Under the pieces are notes generated by a model. That model searched no databases, was not told the DNA's origin, and saw only the letters and a list, made by a program, of their open reading frames with translations. Below, piece by piece: positions 11,243-26,068 of a DNA stretch of 64,000 nucleotides (its first letter is position 1; every line of letters begins with the position of its first letter). Source of the stretch: Brienomyrus brachyistius (lineage: Eukaryota; Chordata; Actinopteri; Osteoglossiformes; Mormyridae); the NCBI RefSeq assembly GCF_023856365.1, contig NC_064542.1:18390863-18454862 (forward strand), written 5' to 3'. The translations under genes were made by a program, and so were the position numbers.

Positions 11243-11713
11243 TTGCATGAGTTTAAGTACATAAGGAGTCTAACCGAAATATATAAAGCTATTTTCAAAC
11301 AGGACAAGGAGACAGCACAGATGACAAGAGACAGCACCGACCAGGGGGAGCCAGTCATCTCCCCAGCAGACCGAGTACACCTCCGCGTGTTAAATCACAG
11401 GGGATTCAGGGTGAAATGGCAAGAGATGCAGGTCAACACACAGGAATGTTTGGATTGGTGGTATGATATGTGGGGAGGTTGGCAGCAAGCTGTTATGAAA
11501 GGGCTTTTCTTAGGAGCTGTGATTAATCTGACTCTGATACTAATCTTCTGCTGTGTAGATCCTTTAGTCATCACCCTAGTGAGCAGAGCTCTGTCTCAAC
11601 ATGTGACAACAGCTGCCATGTCAAAGGTGGTGGGAGGACCGTCTGAAATGACGAGATCCTGGATCCAACACAGAAAAGGAAAAGACATCGCTGACAATGC
11701 CCTGCCTGCATGA
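11243..11713 (+). pseudogene. Env-like open frame with one membrane segment, unit 1
   Basis: The frame is open for 156 codons; the first ATG is at 11321 (130 codons). A Trp-rich stretch (CLDWWYDMWGGWQQ) lies directly before a hydrophobic segment of about 22 residues (GLFLGAVINLTLILIFCC), then a short tail. Trp-rich membrane-proximal region, membrane anchor and short tail is the layout of a retroviral envelope C-terminus. I cannot place it in a known family and see no surface subunit, cleavage site or pol nearby, so it is at best a fragment. It could also be the end of an unknown membrane protein. Copies at 35892-36362 and 60614-61084 differ by a few residues. Confidence 0.3.
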
Positions 11714-11751
11714 TTGCAACATGAAGGAACCGCAGGGATTGACTGCCTAAT

Positions 11752-11977
11752 TTCGAATTAGAATTTAGTAATTAATTGTCAACATACCTCAGCACATGGT
11801 GCACAACTACAAAATGCGTTCTCTGTATTTAACCCATATGTGACATAGAAGGTTGCAGCAAATTCAGCGCCCAGGGAGCAGTACTTGGGGGCAGTATCTC
11901 AGTGAGGCTTTGCTGGTCGGGGATTCGAACCTACAGTGTTTCAACTACAAGTGCACTTCCCTAACCATAAAGCCACC
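11752..11977 (-). mobile_element. tRNA-derived SINE, unit 1
   Basis: On the minus strand it starts with an A-box-like TATGGTTAGGGAAGTG and has a B box GGTTCGAATCC, then a tRNA-unrelated body ending in an AT-rich tail. It is bounded by a perfect 10-bp target duplication, actgcctaat, at 11742-11751 and 11978-11987. Length 226 bp. Present at the same place in units 2 and 3, so it predates the duplication. Confidence 0.9.
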
Positions 11978-11987
11978 ACTGCCTAAT

Positions 11988-12976
11988 CCGACAGCTGGAA
12001 AGAGTAGAATCATGAAGAAGTGTATGTTATGGATGTTGGACTGCAGCACTATCAGTTAACCTCCCCGTTTATCTATGGGAGTTCATAATACGGCAGTCCT
12101 CTCCACTATTTTACGACGATCCCACTATAGGTGGGATCTGAATCTGAGTGTTTCTAGTTCATGAACTATGCCAGCCATGGACCCTGACGGTGGGCCGAGC
12201 CTGGAATGTTCTCCATGTGTTGCCAAGGGCTTTCCTCTGCTTTCCCCCCCAGTCTAAAAATATGCCAAGGTTAATTTAAACATTTAAACACAATGACTTA
12301 AAATTGTTCGCACACACTTCTAAACATTTGAAGAAGCCAAACAGTGACTAGAACATAGAATACGTGCCATAGGTGAATTGGAGTTGAAATTCGACATCAA
12401 GGTACAAATGGGTCACACAGAGGATACCTTCTGCATCGCCCAACAAGGGATAGCATCGCTAGTCCCAGCCCTGAGACATGGTGATGATGCAGAATGAATA
12501 TTCTCCTGTGACTCTGGCTTGGCAGTTGCACAACATTTTACTGTAATATGCCTCTCATTTGTTTACTTTGTGGCTTTGTCCTTTAGTGTGTAATGACTGT
12601 TCAGTAGTGTTTATTTAAGCCATAGGCTTGATGTATGATCTGAAAGCAGTGTTTGTTTTTGGGCAAAGATAATGTACTGTAGTTTTGAGAAGATTCTTTG
12701 ATTTTGCAAGATGAGTGTAAGGTTTTGTGAGTTTAGCTTGTATTTGAGCGTTTGTGCTTAGTGGTTTAATTAAAGGAGAGGAGATTTTAGGAAATGTGTT
12801 TTAGCAATTCAGAAAAACTGTTTCTTGGGATAGCCTCTTTCTTTATAAATGAATTACCACCCATGGGTCATAAGAAACATTTAGTCACACAACATCACCG
12901 CACATGCTGGGAAAGAACTGCATTTTATTCACACACAAAACACCATAAGAAATTTCAAGTTGCACTGCCCCAACCT
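11988..12976. other. Stretch without a supported gene
   Basis: No gene is seen. The open frame at 12794-13054 lies antisense to the piggyBac-like remnant and has no motif. Repeated at 36637-37625 and 61359-62347. Confidence 0.5.
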
Positions 12977-13379
12977 CTATGTGTTTTTCTGCAAATGCCA
13001 CTCTGTGAAACAGATTCGGTCCGCAACTATGTAGAGTGGCACAATGCATGCTAAGCATTTGTAAATTGTCTTGTTGCTTAGCTTCTTGGAGTGGCAGTGC
13101 ACACAGTACTTCCTGCCCTGGGTGGCCTTCAGCCTGGAGTCCACAGCAGGAGTGTCAGTGATGGCCACTGGGACGCACATCTGCTTCTGTGGCTCTGGAA
13201 GCACTGCTGCTGTGTCCTGCTGCGCCCGAAAGCGTTTCTGTGTGAGAGGCTTCTGCCTCTTCTCCCTGGCGATGGCTGTATGGATGATGAAGCTGTTCAC
13301 CACCTTCCTTCTCTTTGCACGAGTAGACTGTGTCTGAGGTGCAGGTGGAGAAGCGGGTGGAGATTCTGCCCTTTGGGTT
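12977..13379 (-). pseudogene. piggyBac-like C-terminal exon with cysteine-rich domain, unit 1
   Basis: On the minus strand an acceptor (ttttag, 13380-13385) opens a frame to the TAG at 12977-12979. The frame runs from TQRAESPPASPP through a basic stretch (AKRRKVVNS) to C-x2-C-x12-C-x2-C followed by CFTEWH near the end. This spacing and the C-F-x-x-W/Y-H ending resemble the C-terminal cysteine-rich DNA-binding domain of piggyBac transposases. No catalytic DDD core is seen between here and 13950, so it is a fragment or an internally deleted element. An acidic stretch (SIADSVDSMEVD) at about 13690-13730 on the same strand could be a remnant of the N-terminus, but stops separate it from an ATG. 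Confidence 0.45.
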
Positions 13380-13439
13380 CTAAAACAAAGAAAAAGGAAA
13401 AATATTTAGGATCTAGGCAACAAAAATATGTGCATTTTC

Positions 13440-13540
13440 TTTATGCAAACAAAGCCCGACAAATGCCCCACGTAACTTTGCCCAAACGAAGCCCGACAAA
13501 TGCCCCACGTAACTTTGCGCAAGCAAAACTCGACAAAGGC
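13440..13540 (+). repeat. Short tandem repeat of about 43 bp, unit 1
   Basis: The words gcccgacaaatgccccacgtaactttgc occur twice (13456 and 13490 regions) and a diverged third copy follows. Units 2 and 3 have one copy fewer (38100 and 62823), so this is another copy-number difference. Confidence 0.75.
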
Positions 13541-14550
13541 GATGCGTAACTTTTCCCAATGTACCACAATACAATTGTCACCAAAGCAAATGTTAATTAT
13601 GAATTGCTGAATCACGGAATTATAAAAATCTATAGAATTAAAGAGCAAAATGTTGCATCCTCTCCGTGCAAAAAAGCGTCCACCTCCATCGAATCAACGG
13701 AGTCAGCGATGGATGCCTCACTTCCAAAATCTTTTTCTGTGCTTCCTCAAACATGAACGTCTTCTGAGCCATTTTTCTTCATTCAAAAATGTTGTGCGAA
13801 AATAATTGGGAAAACTCACCGAGATTATCTGTGCAATGTGAACTCGAGACACTCCCACGAATACTGCGCCGGCAAAGAAACATTTGCGCATTTCTGTCCC
13901 CAGTGCGAAAAACAATGGCGAATCAGCACATCCCATACCATTTCTCAAACCTTAGACACACCTCTATTGGACAAAACAAGTGACACTGTAATTTGATGTT
14001 CATACAAAAAGTTAATTATAATGAAACATAACCATGGGCAAAGGTTCAGTGCGTAAAAATTGATATGCTTGCAGGGAAGCAGAGCGTATATTTAAAAATT
14101 TTTTTAAATGCTTGACAACGAAGAATGACAGTGATTGATTCGTATACATAGGAGATCAAGCTTTCAAACGAGGGTAACTTTTCATTCAGTGGTTTTCTTC
14201 AAAAACTCTGGAGATGAAAAACACAGCACGTGTTTACAGAATGCTGACTGACATTTTTCTGCGATGAGTGAGCAAGCTATTTGAGAGCATGACAGTCATT
14301 TTTATGGGAAAATGTGTGTTTTGTCTTTTTTGGAATTTAACAAGCGGTTTTTGTTTGATCTTACATGTTTGTTTCTTCTATTTGAGGTCCTTCTACTCTA
14401 TTAAAAACTTGGACGTATGTGTCCAAACCACTGAGAGTTCTGACAAGCCTATAACTGTCCTGAGAAGTTGTTTGAATGCACTTAATGCCTTGACACTTGT
14501 TGATGTGCGTGTGCTCTGCTCGAGGAGTAAAGGGGAGATCGCGTGGGCAA
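13541..14550. other. Stretch without a supported gene
   Basis: No gene is seen. In units 2 and 3 the end of this stretch carries a perfect CTCF-type core motif (39040 and 63762); in unit 1 the same spot (14440 region) reads ccactgagag and the motif is lost. Confidence 0.5.
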
Positions 14551-14812
14551 CCTCATGCTGGGTCCATGTGCTGTGTGTGGGGTGGGTAATGGGGGAGACC
14601 TCATGCTGGGTCTACGCGCTGTGTGTGGGGTGGGTAATGGGGGAGACCTCATGCTGGGCCCATGTGCTGTGTGTGGGGTGGGTAATGGGGGAGACCTCAT
14701 GCTGGGTCCATGCGCTGTGTGTGGGGTGGGTAATGGGGGAGACCTCATGCTGGGTCCATGCGCTGTGTGTGGGGTGGGTAATGGGGGCGTCCTCATGCTG
14801 GGCCCATGCGCT
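14551..14812 (+). repeat. 48-bp minisatellite, left array of unit 1 (about 6 copies)
   Basis: Units begin cctcatgctgggtccatg and contain gtgtggggtgggtaatgggg. Copies start at about 14551, 14599, 14647, 14695, 14743 and 14791; the last is partial. Because 48 is divisible by 3, several frames stay open on both strands, giving false proteins such as repeated TSCWVHALCVGWVMGE. Inverted copies of the same array are at 18921-19262. Confidence 0.95.
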
Positions 14813-14974
14813 GTGTATCAGCTGTCAGAATGAATGGCCTAGATGTAATAAATGCCACCTTGTGGACATGCTCTACTGCCTCCTGCCTGTATTTATTCTG
14901 CCAACATCACGTTTGATCCCGATGCTACACTGTGTCCCAGCTCTACACAGCAGAATACATATGACATGGGGATG
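14551..14974. repeat. Left inverted arm around a 3.8 kb segment, unit 1
   Basis: The minisatellite plus the following 160 bp (to catatgacatggggatg) pair with 18761-19262 in reverse. The two arms enclose 14975-18760. The same arrangement is at 39168-39447/43235-43976. Confidence 0.9.
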
Positions 14975-16702
14975 GGCTTAGTCTGTGATTTTCTCCTGTG
15001 GAAATCTATCAGCATCTCCTTAATCTTGCTGGTGTTTAGTTGGAGGTGTTTTAGCCAACAGCAACATACAAAACACAATAGTTTGTAGTTACAAATGCAA
15101 ATGCAACTTTGTGACACTTCATGGTTTAACACTGCATGACTTAAGTCAGCGGTGTCAAACTCAATTGCACAGGCTCCAAAATTCAAAGCACAATTTAGGT
15201 TGTGCTTTTAAGCGAAAGTTAAAATAATAACATCAAAACATTCCATTATCTTAGCCCTTATGCCATTCTGTCAGAGCTGGATGCTTGGCATCTTTTTTGG
15301 CCAACAAGTTCGTTTATGTTTAGGGTAAGGTTCTGTGTTGTGAAGATTCTCTCTCGGCCACATTAGTTCCACAAACAAGACAAACAGATTTACCGGCAAT
15401 GTCAGTAAACATATACTCAGCCTCCCACCGGTTTTGAAAGGCTCTGTTTTCAGAATCAACTTGTCTCTTAGCCATTGTTCGGATTTTACTAGCTTTGACT
15501 TGAAATTAGGGTTGTATACATCAACGGACACTTCATTGATCTGACGTAATTGACGCAGGAATGATCGCAGGTAGTCTCTCACTCGGTAAGGCAGCTGTTG
15601 CGCTGCATTATCAGATTTGTAGTCTATGTGTTATCAGCGCTTCATGTTTACAGTAGTATTATTGTAATGTTTCATTATTTTTATGATTTACCTGCAATTT
15701 TAAAGCCAGAATTAGGGAATGAATCTCATTTGTAACCTGGAAACAGCCTGTACTGCTTCTCTGTTGAATAGTCTTAACCCCCAAAACATCCAGGCATTAG
15801 TTCATTCCATAAGTGACTATGTACACAGTATTAACTTGTATTCTCACTGCTGGGCCATACAACACAGAGCATCTCCACACCTTCTCAGACAGCCTCTGCA
15901 GGGATGTCCTCCCTGATGATGAGAGGGGTCTAAGCATGTGGACATTTGGGATAATGTCACTGCAGAATTAGATGGTCAGCTGTACGACTTCAACCCTGTA
16001 ATCAGACTCATCGCCTTTAGTTATGATAGCAAACATAAAGGTGTCACCTGCAAAATTCAGGATCTTCACAGACTGATCTCTGGAGCAGCAGTGATTTGTT
16101 TAGAGACTGAAGAAAAGGGGGAGAGCACAGAGCCTGGAGGAGCTCAGTGCTGAGGGTCAGTGTGTCTGATGTGTGCTGTAAGCATACAGATGTCTTGCAT
16201 TTGTAGAACATTTTCTTTGTGCTGCTGTTTATATGTGTTGTTGATGCTGCAGTCAGTAATTTTCCACTAGCAGTCTCACCTCTGCATTTTACAGGAAGAC
16301 TGACCGACTGAGAGCAGGGTGTTTGTGTCACACGTCTCAGTGAGCGAAAACCACACAAGCATCAGGTCCTCAGCTCAGTCCCTCTGCTTCACTAGAAAAA
16401 CCACAAACGGTATTTTTATCTAAAAGGGGGTGAGCAAGTGAGATGTTATTGACAGCATGAATTCATCTACTAACATTTCAAATTCAAAGCTAAAAGCAGC
16501 ATGTCCAGGATATCAGTAATACCACTTATCAATATCAACAGTTTGGGTGCAATAATGTAGAATTTTGCACAGTTTAGTTAATATCTGCAAGATACTGGTC
16601 AGTAACATTATAGGGTCATGTTGCTGAATCTCATTGTTAAGCTTAAATGAATCTATGCATTTTTCAGGCAAATCTGAGCATCTTACTTGTGTTTGTTTGT
16701 GT

Positions 16703-16812
16703 GGAGTGGCATCCCATGCAGGTTGGTCTCTGCCTGTGCTCTATGCTTCCTGAGTTGGGCCACACCCCCTCCAGACCTCGAGACGAATTAGCAGTTGTTG
16801 GATAAATGAATA
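16703..16812 (+). mobile_element. Degraded teleost SINE/LINE tail, unit 1
   Basis: The order gcatcccatgcaggttggt, ctgtgctctatgcttcctgag, ggccacaccccctccaga and agcagttgttggataaatgaa matches the general form of a very common fish repeat tail. It is about 110 bp and diverged. Its copy in unit 2 is at 41177-41286. Confidence 0.55.
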
Positions 16813-17862
16813 ACAAAAGATAATAATACAAAAGTCTTTCTTGCTGTCTAACCTCTGATTACAGCATCAAAATTCTGATAAGTGGAAAATATGCTTAGTC
16901 TGTTGCTTGGTGGTGAGATGTTTCCAAGAGGTGAACCACACAGAGCACAGTCATTTTCAAGGTTATTTCTCATTGGTCAGTGTGAAAGGCTGCGTCATTA
17001 CTATAACGCCGGGCTCAGCACAGTGACAGCACCTGCGCTGCACTGTGGATCACAAGCCAGGCTGCAGACCATCAGCCCTGAAAGTTAAAACAGGACTTGT
17101 GTATGTGTCATGTGTTGTTTAATGAAACTTTACAGGACAGAACATAGTGGATTCACTTTCCTTTGCACTACCAGTCCAAAGTGTGGCCACAACTGCTTGT
17201 AATGCATCTGTCTCTATTTTCACTATGTTCTTAATGTTATCATAAATGGCTCCAAAGCAATTGAGTAAAGCATATCAAATATTGCAACTAAGAAGAAAAG
17301 TGTTCAACATCTAAAATTTTTCTCAAATTTTACACTCAGCCCACTTATGCTTGGATGACAGCGTTACAGACTCTTGGCATTCTTTCAACCAACTTCCAGA
17401 TGTAGCCACATGCAATGCTTCTCCAACTGTACTGAAGGAGTTTCCACAAGTTCTAGGCGCCAGTTGGCTACCTTGCTCTGGTGCAGGGGAACACGCTGGA
17501 TGGGATGTCAGACCATCGCAAAACGTATCAATTTAACTGTGTAAATATCCCTAACTGCTACCGCATTTCCAATCTGATTACAGTTTGATCTATACATTTA
17601 GAGTCATATACTCCCAATATACTCTCCTCACTTTTTAATTTACTGCATGTCTCTGCAAGGTTGCAGTAGGGGCATGAGTACCCTGGCATATTTGGGGGGG
17701 GGGGAGCATTTCTACAGAGGCCTGTTATTATGTAAAATCACATGTAAAATTATGCAGAGGAGCCCAAGGTGACATTTGGTCGGGGGGCCCAGAATTTATA
17801 GCTATGCCTCTGTTACTGTGTTTTTTTTGTTCTAGCCACCAACAACTCTGGGGTTGCTATAT

Positions 17863-17875
17863 CGCCACCTGGTGG
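17863..17875 (-). promoter_or_regulatory. CTCF-type core motif, minus strand, unit 1
   Basis: The minus strand reads CCACCAGGTGGCG, a full match to the CTCF core CCASYAGRKGGC. The unit 2 counterpart at 42337-42349 reads CCACTAGGTGGCG, also a full match. Binding is not shown by sequence alone. Confidence 0.4.
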
Positions 17876-18920
17876 TGAAGACATCAGACAAAATATGTTT
17901 ACCTGTAAAAGAACCAAGGGATTCTGAAATCCAAGTGTAGAGTTAGCAGGTTTAATTAATCGTAAGCAGGGATGTCAGTCATGTAATCTGTGAGTTGCTG
18001 AATTAAACAGAAACATTTCTGAAACATTGCAGGGTTAGAAATATACCAAACTCTCAGTCCACATCCTGGGTGACAAAGGACAACTGGAGGTTGATGTAAC
18101 AATCTGTCAGTGACATTCACAGCATTTTATATGAAACCAATACCACAAAAGTGGATCAAAATAATCTGAAACTATGTATGAATTTTAAAACTAAATACAA
18201 CAATTCTGCCTGAGCTTTACTTTCCCATCACTGAACTAGAGCAGTGAATGATTTAAATGTTACTACAGGCATAATATCAATCATCTGCTTTCATTAACAC
18301 TGCCTGGGATCCTTCCCTGAGGCTGGCTAATTGTCCCAGGGCCGTGCGTATCTAACGTTCCTCACACAGAGGTCTCTGCAATTACAGGGATCTGTCTGTT
18401 GGTGGGCTGGAATCCGGAGTGGGTGGGCCAATGTGCCCAGAACTTCTTCTGCCTCCTCTGCCTGCTCAATGGCCGCCACCAGCATGGCTGGTTTCAACAG
18501 GCGCCCGTGCTGGCGCAGTCGTTCCGGGGAGAGCGCCAGCAGGAAAGCATGGGGGGTCAGTTCTTCCTACGTTGCCCGGGGAAGTGAGGGCAGCCCTGCT
18601 GGGTACAGTGCTCCAGCTCAGCTGCGAACACCCCCAGACTTTCACCAGTGATCCGCTGCATCCCTGTGTCGTGCTGCTCCCAGTTGTGACACTGTCGCTT
18701 GGGCAGGTGGGGGATGTTGGCTCCGTCAGGTCAATCCGGGGAGGCGAAGTGTTCAGGCTGCATCCCCATGTCATATGTATTCTGCTGTGTAGAGTTGGGA
18801 CACAGTGTAGCATCGGGATCAACCGTGATGTTGGCAGAATAAATACAGGCAGGAGGCAGTAGAGCATGTCCACAAGGTGGCATTTATTACATCTAGGCCA
18901 TTCATTCTGATAGCTGATAC

Positions 18921-19262
18921 ACAGCGCATGGGCCCAGCATGAGGTCTCCCCCATTACCCACCCCACACACAGCGCATGGACCCAGCATGAGGTCTCCCCC
19001 ATTACCCACCCCACACACAGCGCATGGACCCAGCATGAGGTCTCCCCCATTACCCACCCCACACACAGCGCATGGACCCAGCATGAGGTCGCCCCCATTA
19101 CCCACCCCACACACAGCACATGGGCCCAGCATGAGGTCTCCCCCATTACCCACCCCACACACAGCGCATGGACCCAGCATGAGGTCGCCCACATTACCCA
19201 CCAAACGCACAGCACATGGACCCAGCATGAGGTCTCCCCCATTACCCACCCCACACACACCA
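18921..19262 (-). repeat. 48-bp minisatellite, right inverted array of unit 1 (about 7 copies)
   Basis: The reverse of the 14551-14812 array; copies are marked by cccagcatgaggtc at about 18935, 18983, 19031, 19079, 19127, 19175 and 19223. Two variant forms occur (accaaacgcac, ggtcgcccacatt). Confidence 0.95.
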
Positions 19263-19590
19263 CTATTTAAAGCATTTATAGGTAATATTTAACACTACAC
19301 ATTACATTACATATGTGACAATGACACACCAATACATGAAAATTACAGGGAACTTTTTCTCTTACTTACTGGGTCCAACCTGCCACGCTGTCAGAGGTTG
19401 CCCAATCTACGGCTGACAGCGCGAGCCTGCCTGCATGCAGATGAGGAGCCACTTAGCTTCACCGTTTGAAGTGTAAGACACAAATTTAAATCAAAGTTAA
19501 ATTAGCAATGAATGTAATGTATGCTTCAATAGAAATGTGTATCTTGTATGCTAATGGCAGTTCAACAATTAATAATAATTAAAAAATAAC

Positions 19591-19683
19591 CGATACTTTA
19601 TTAATCCCTGTGGGGAAATTGTCTTTATGCTTTATGATTACAAGCAGGGACACCTACTGTAGACCACTGAGCCACACGCTGCC
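19591..19683 (-). mobile_element. Short SINE fragment with conserved fish tail, unit 1
   Basis: On the minus strand it has GTGGCTCAGTGG, an A-box-like word, and ends with CCCCACAGGGATTAATAAAG, a tail shared by many teleost SINEs. The B box is not clear and the body is short. Unit 2 copy: 44303-44398. Confidence 0.6.
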
Positions 19684-19831
19684 TCAATTTGCGCATTTAA
19701 TTGTAATGTTAGCCAAAGGAAGGCTAAAGTCGCTAGCTAAAGAAGTTCAAAGACATGATTTATAGCATTCTAGATTTAAGAAAAAGGGAATTTCAATAAA
19801 GCTAGAGGGTGTTTCCCAGACCACTAAACAG

Positions 19832-20535
19832 TTGACCATTTACATAAAGTTTATCCACCGTGATAACAGCCCAGGACCCCTCAGCGAAGATCTTTTCCTG
19901 ATGAGAAACAGGGATCTATGGCGCTGGAGGATTTCTTTCGGGAACTGGTCATTGATGCTGTATTCGGTTCCTTTCAGTTCATTGCCTCGGCTCTTCACTA
20001 GTTCCTTCTGCTCAAAGTGTTCGACCTTGGAGACGATGTGTCTGGGATGCTTGCTTGTCGTTCTTCTTCCATCCTAGGCAGTGGACCCAGTGAAAAGTGA
20101 TGGTATTCATGGTGTCCATTGGTTGTTTAAGCTGCTGCTGGAGGAACACTTTGATTGTAGCATTTTCTTCAGCACGCTCTGGGATGCCTGAAAATAGCAT
20201 GTTGTCCCGCATACTGTGTGCCTGAACATCCAGAACAGATTCCTTCACCTGTTTCTTTCTATCAGAAAGTTTCTTCATTCCTTCAGAGAGGGATTGAAGG
20301 GAATCTTTGAGTCTTATTTTTCGCAGCAAGCGGTTCAGCCTGTTGCTGGCTGAATTCCAGGGATTCTCATAGTTTCTGGACATCCACCAGTGCCTAAACT
20401 GGATAATTTGTTATTAATAGCAGACAAGATATTGTTGAAATCTCTATCGGATGAGGAAGCCACTTTAGAGGAACACTCCGAACGGGTCCGCTTCATGCAG
20501 AGGGTTGTTGGGTTGGTTGTCTTCCCCATGATGAT
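19832..20535 (-). pseudogene. Decayed L1 ORF1 remnant without ORF2, unit 1
   Basis: On the minus strand, two frames joined by breaks read as an ORF1p-like protein: an N-terminal frame starting MGKTTNPTTL (20529), a coiled-coil part (LQSLSEGMKKLSDRKK), an RRM entry SMRDNMLFSGIPE, a middle HWVHCLGWKK, and a C-terminal NDQFPKEIL-type segment on another frame near 19930-19960. Frameshifts and a missing coiled-coil section show it is dead. No reverse transcriptase sequence follows. It is a different, older lineage than the LINE at 4481. Copy at 44544-45247. Confidence 0.7.
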
Positions 20536-21027
20536 TCGCTGGAAACACTCGTCTACGTAGTCCTGCAGACTTCCCAGGGTACCTTCGTCCAGGATGAATT
20601 GGCTGTGATTATCACATCAATCAGGGAACGTATATTGCTAAGATGTCATGCACAGATGTCACGATAGCTCACACTCACATTCCCTCTTCTTCATTATTTT
20701 TCTGAACACACTCTACCCCGACTTGTCCCCCGCAACAAGATGTCACTCCCTGTAGCAAGTAAAGTCTTTCTTAGGAGAGAAGCAGACATCAGCCATGGGC
20801 AAAGCCATGGGCACCCAAAGTACGACAAATCAAAATGTTAGGAAATTTGGCAACACATGGTTACTCTTTTGGTAACAGTGACTTTGGTTTTATTTCGATA
20901 GATGTAAACTACATAATATGGTCTTGAAAACCTTGTTTTTTGTTCTAAAAACAAACTTTGTTTTACAGGATAAAAGTGCACAGCTGCTCAGATCAACCCC
21001 AGCTAAGCAGCACATGTGGGAATATTT
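20536..21027. other. Stretch without a supported gene
   Basis: Unannotated sequence between the ORF1 remnant and the inverted arm. No motif is recognised. Repeated at 45248-45739. Confidence 0.5.
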
Positions 21028-21124
21028 TTCAAAATAACATGAGTCTTATGCAATTTACCCAAGTAATACAAGCTCTTTAGGTGACACACAAAGAATCAAT
21101 TCCCATCAACATAGTGTCAGAACA

Positions 21125-21126
<2 letters not shown>
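21028..21126 (+). repeat. 99-bp direct repeat, outer copy at arm end (unit 1)
   Basis: Nearly identical to 21304-21402, which lies inside the arm (differences cttatg/ctgatg and cacaca/cactca). The outer copy ends where the inverted arm begins (21125), so it marks the junction. The forward arms (A, C, E) have only the inner copy. Unit 2 pair: 45740-45838 and 46016-46114. Confidence 0.9.
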
Positions 21127-25014
<3,888 letters not shown>

Positions 25015-26068
25015 AAGTAAACGGCCAACAACCGCTTTATTTACTTCCGCCCTTCTTCCTTCTCTTTATTCCCTTTTCGTTTTTGAAATCCCGAATTGGG
25101 GCGGACATTGTTCACGTGTGGCAAATATCTAGCCCGCTAGCTAACAAGCATATCGTACTGTATAAGTAAGTAATGTCTAAGCCGTTAAGTTTGCTGCTGC
25201 AACATTCGGGCTTAATGAACTCGGTTCATATCTTGTCTTCCTGAAGAAAGGCCCCGAATCTGGACTAAAACGATTTTCACCACGTAAGAGGGTCTCCTAC
25301 ACTGAGATCATTCCCATATATATATATACCATAGAGATAATTTATATATGGTTTCCAAAGGAGCGTAGTTTAGGTAACCTTGTCCTATCCACGTGTATAA
25401 AATGAGTTTTTACCTATCGTTTCTGGTGCGCATTTCACCTGTCTGTCAGGTGCCGCACTTTACATTCCGTTACAACAATGTGCATGGATGTAAATAAATG
25501 TAAACAGCTGAAAGTGGGACTGATCTCAATATAGCCCTCCTGCGTGGTGAAAATCGGCTTAGTCTAGATTCGGCGTCTTTCTTCAGGAAGACAAGATATC
25601 AACCTACTTCACCAAGCCCGAATGTTGGAGCAGAAAACGTAACGGCTTAGACTTTACCTACGTATAAAGTACGCTAGCTATCTGGCTAGATATATGCTAC
25701 ACGTGAACAGTGTCCGACACAAGTCGGGATTTCAAAAACGAAAAGGGAATAAAGAGAGGGAAGAGGGACGGAAGTAAAGAAAGCGGTTGTTGGACGTTTG
25801 CTTTCATACAAAAGGTTAGTTTTTTTTGTTTCCTGGGCAATTGCTTAGAATGTACAATAGCCTATATTAACAGCACGACCGCGCAGAATAGTGCGGTCTT
25901 TAGTGTAATATAGTTTGTTTCGATGCGTTAGGCTGCAGCACCTTGCAGCAAGAGCGTGTACGATCTTCCGTTTACTATTCTAAGAAAAAAAAGAAAAACT
26001 AAAATTGTATTAAGCCAACTGCCTTTGGCAGGGGTATTCAACTAAAATGTAAAGACATCCAGTTAGAG
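25015..26068 (+). repeat. 1.05 kb palindrome spacer between copies B and C, with inner inverted repeats
   Basis: The spacer separates the two 3.9 kb arms. It contains an older, imperfect inverted repeat: 25018-25314 and 25515-25802 pair with visible mismatches and small gaps. Shared words are caacaaccgcttt, ttattcccttttcgttttt and tatcttgtcttcctgaagaa. The central loop has a tatata run at 25318. The same spacer occurs in the opposite orientation at 49738-50792. No supported gene; the 67-codon frame at 25710-25913 has no motif. Confidence 0.9.

Larger units (their letters stand above)
14975..18760. other. 3.8 kb segment between inverted minisatellite arms, unit 1
   Basis: No gene is supported. 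Open frames at 15271-15582 (-), 15719-15916 (+), 15938-16153 (+) and 18331-18651 (+) have no recognisable motifs. A repeat-like start at 15145 (ggtgtcaaactcaattg) resembles a common fish DNA-transposon end. A decayed SINE/LINE tail is at 16703-16812 and a CTCF-type motif at 17863-17875. The segment is closely matched at 39448-43234. Confidence 0.5.

Noticed and set aside
11752..11977. tRNA gene
   Set aside because: A and B boxes are present but there is no tRNA fold; the long unrelated body and target duplications show a SINE.
14268..14981. 237-codon open frame over the minisatellite, and long minus-strand frames at 18466-19263 and 42940-43977
   Set aside because: The 48-bp period keeps frames open on both strands; there is no unique domain and copy number varies between units.
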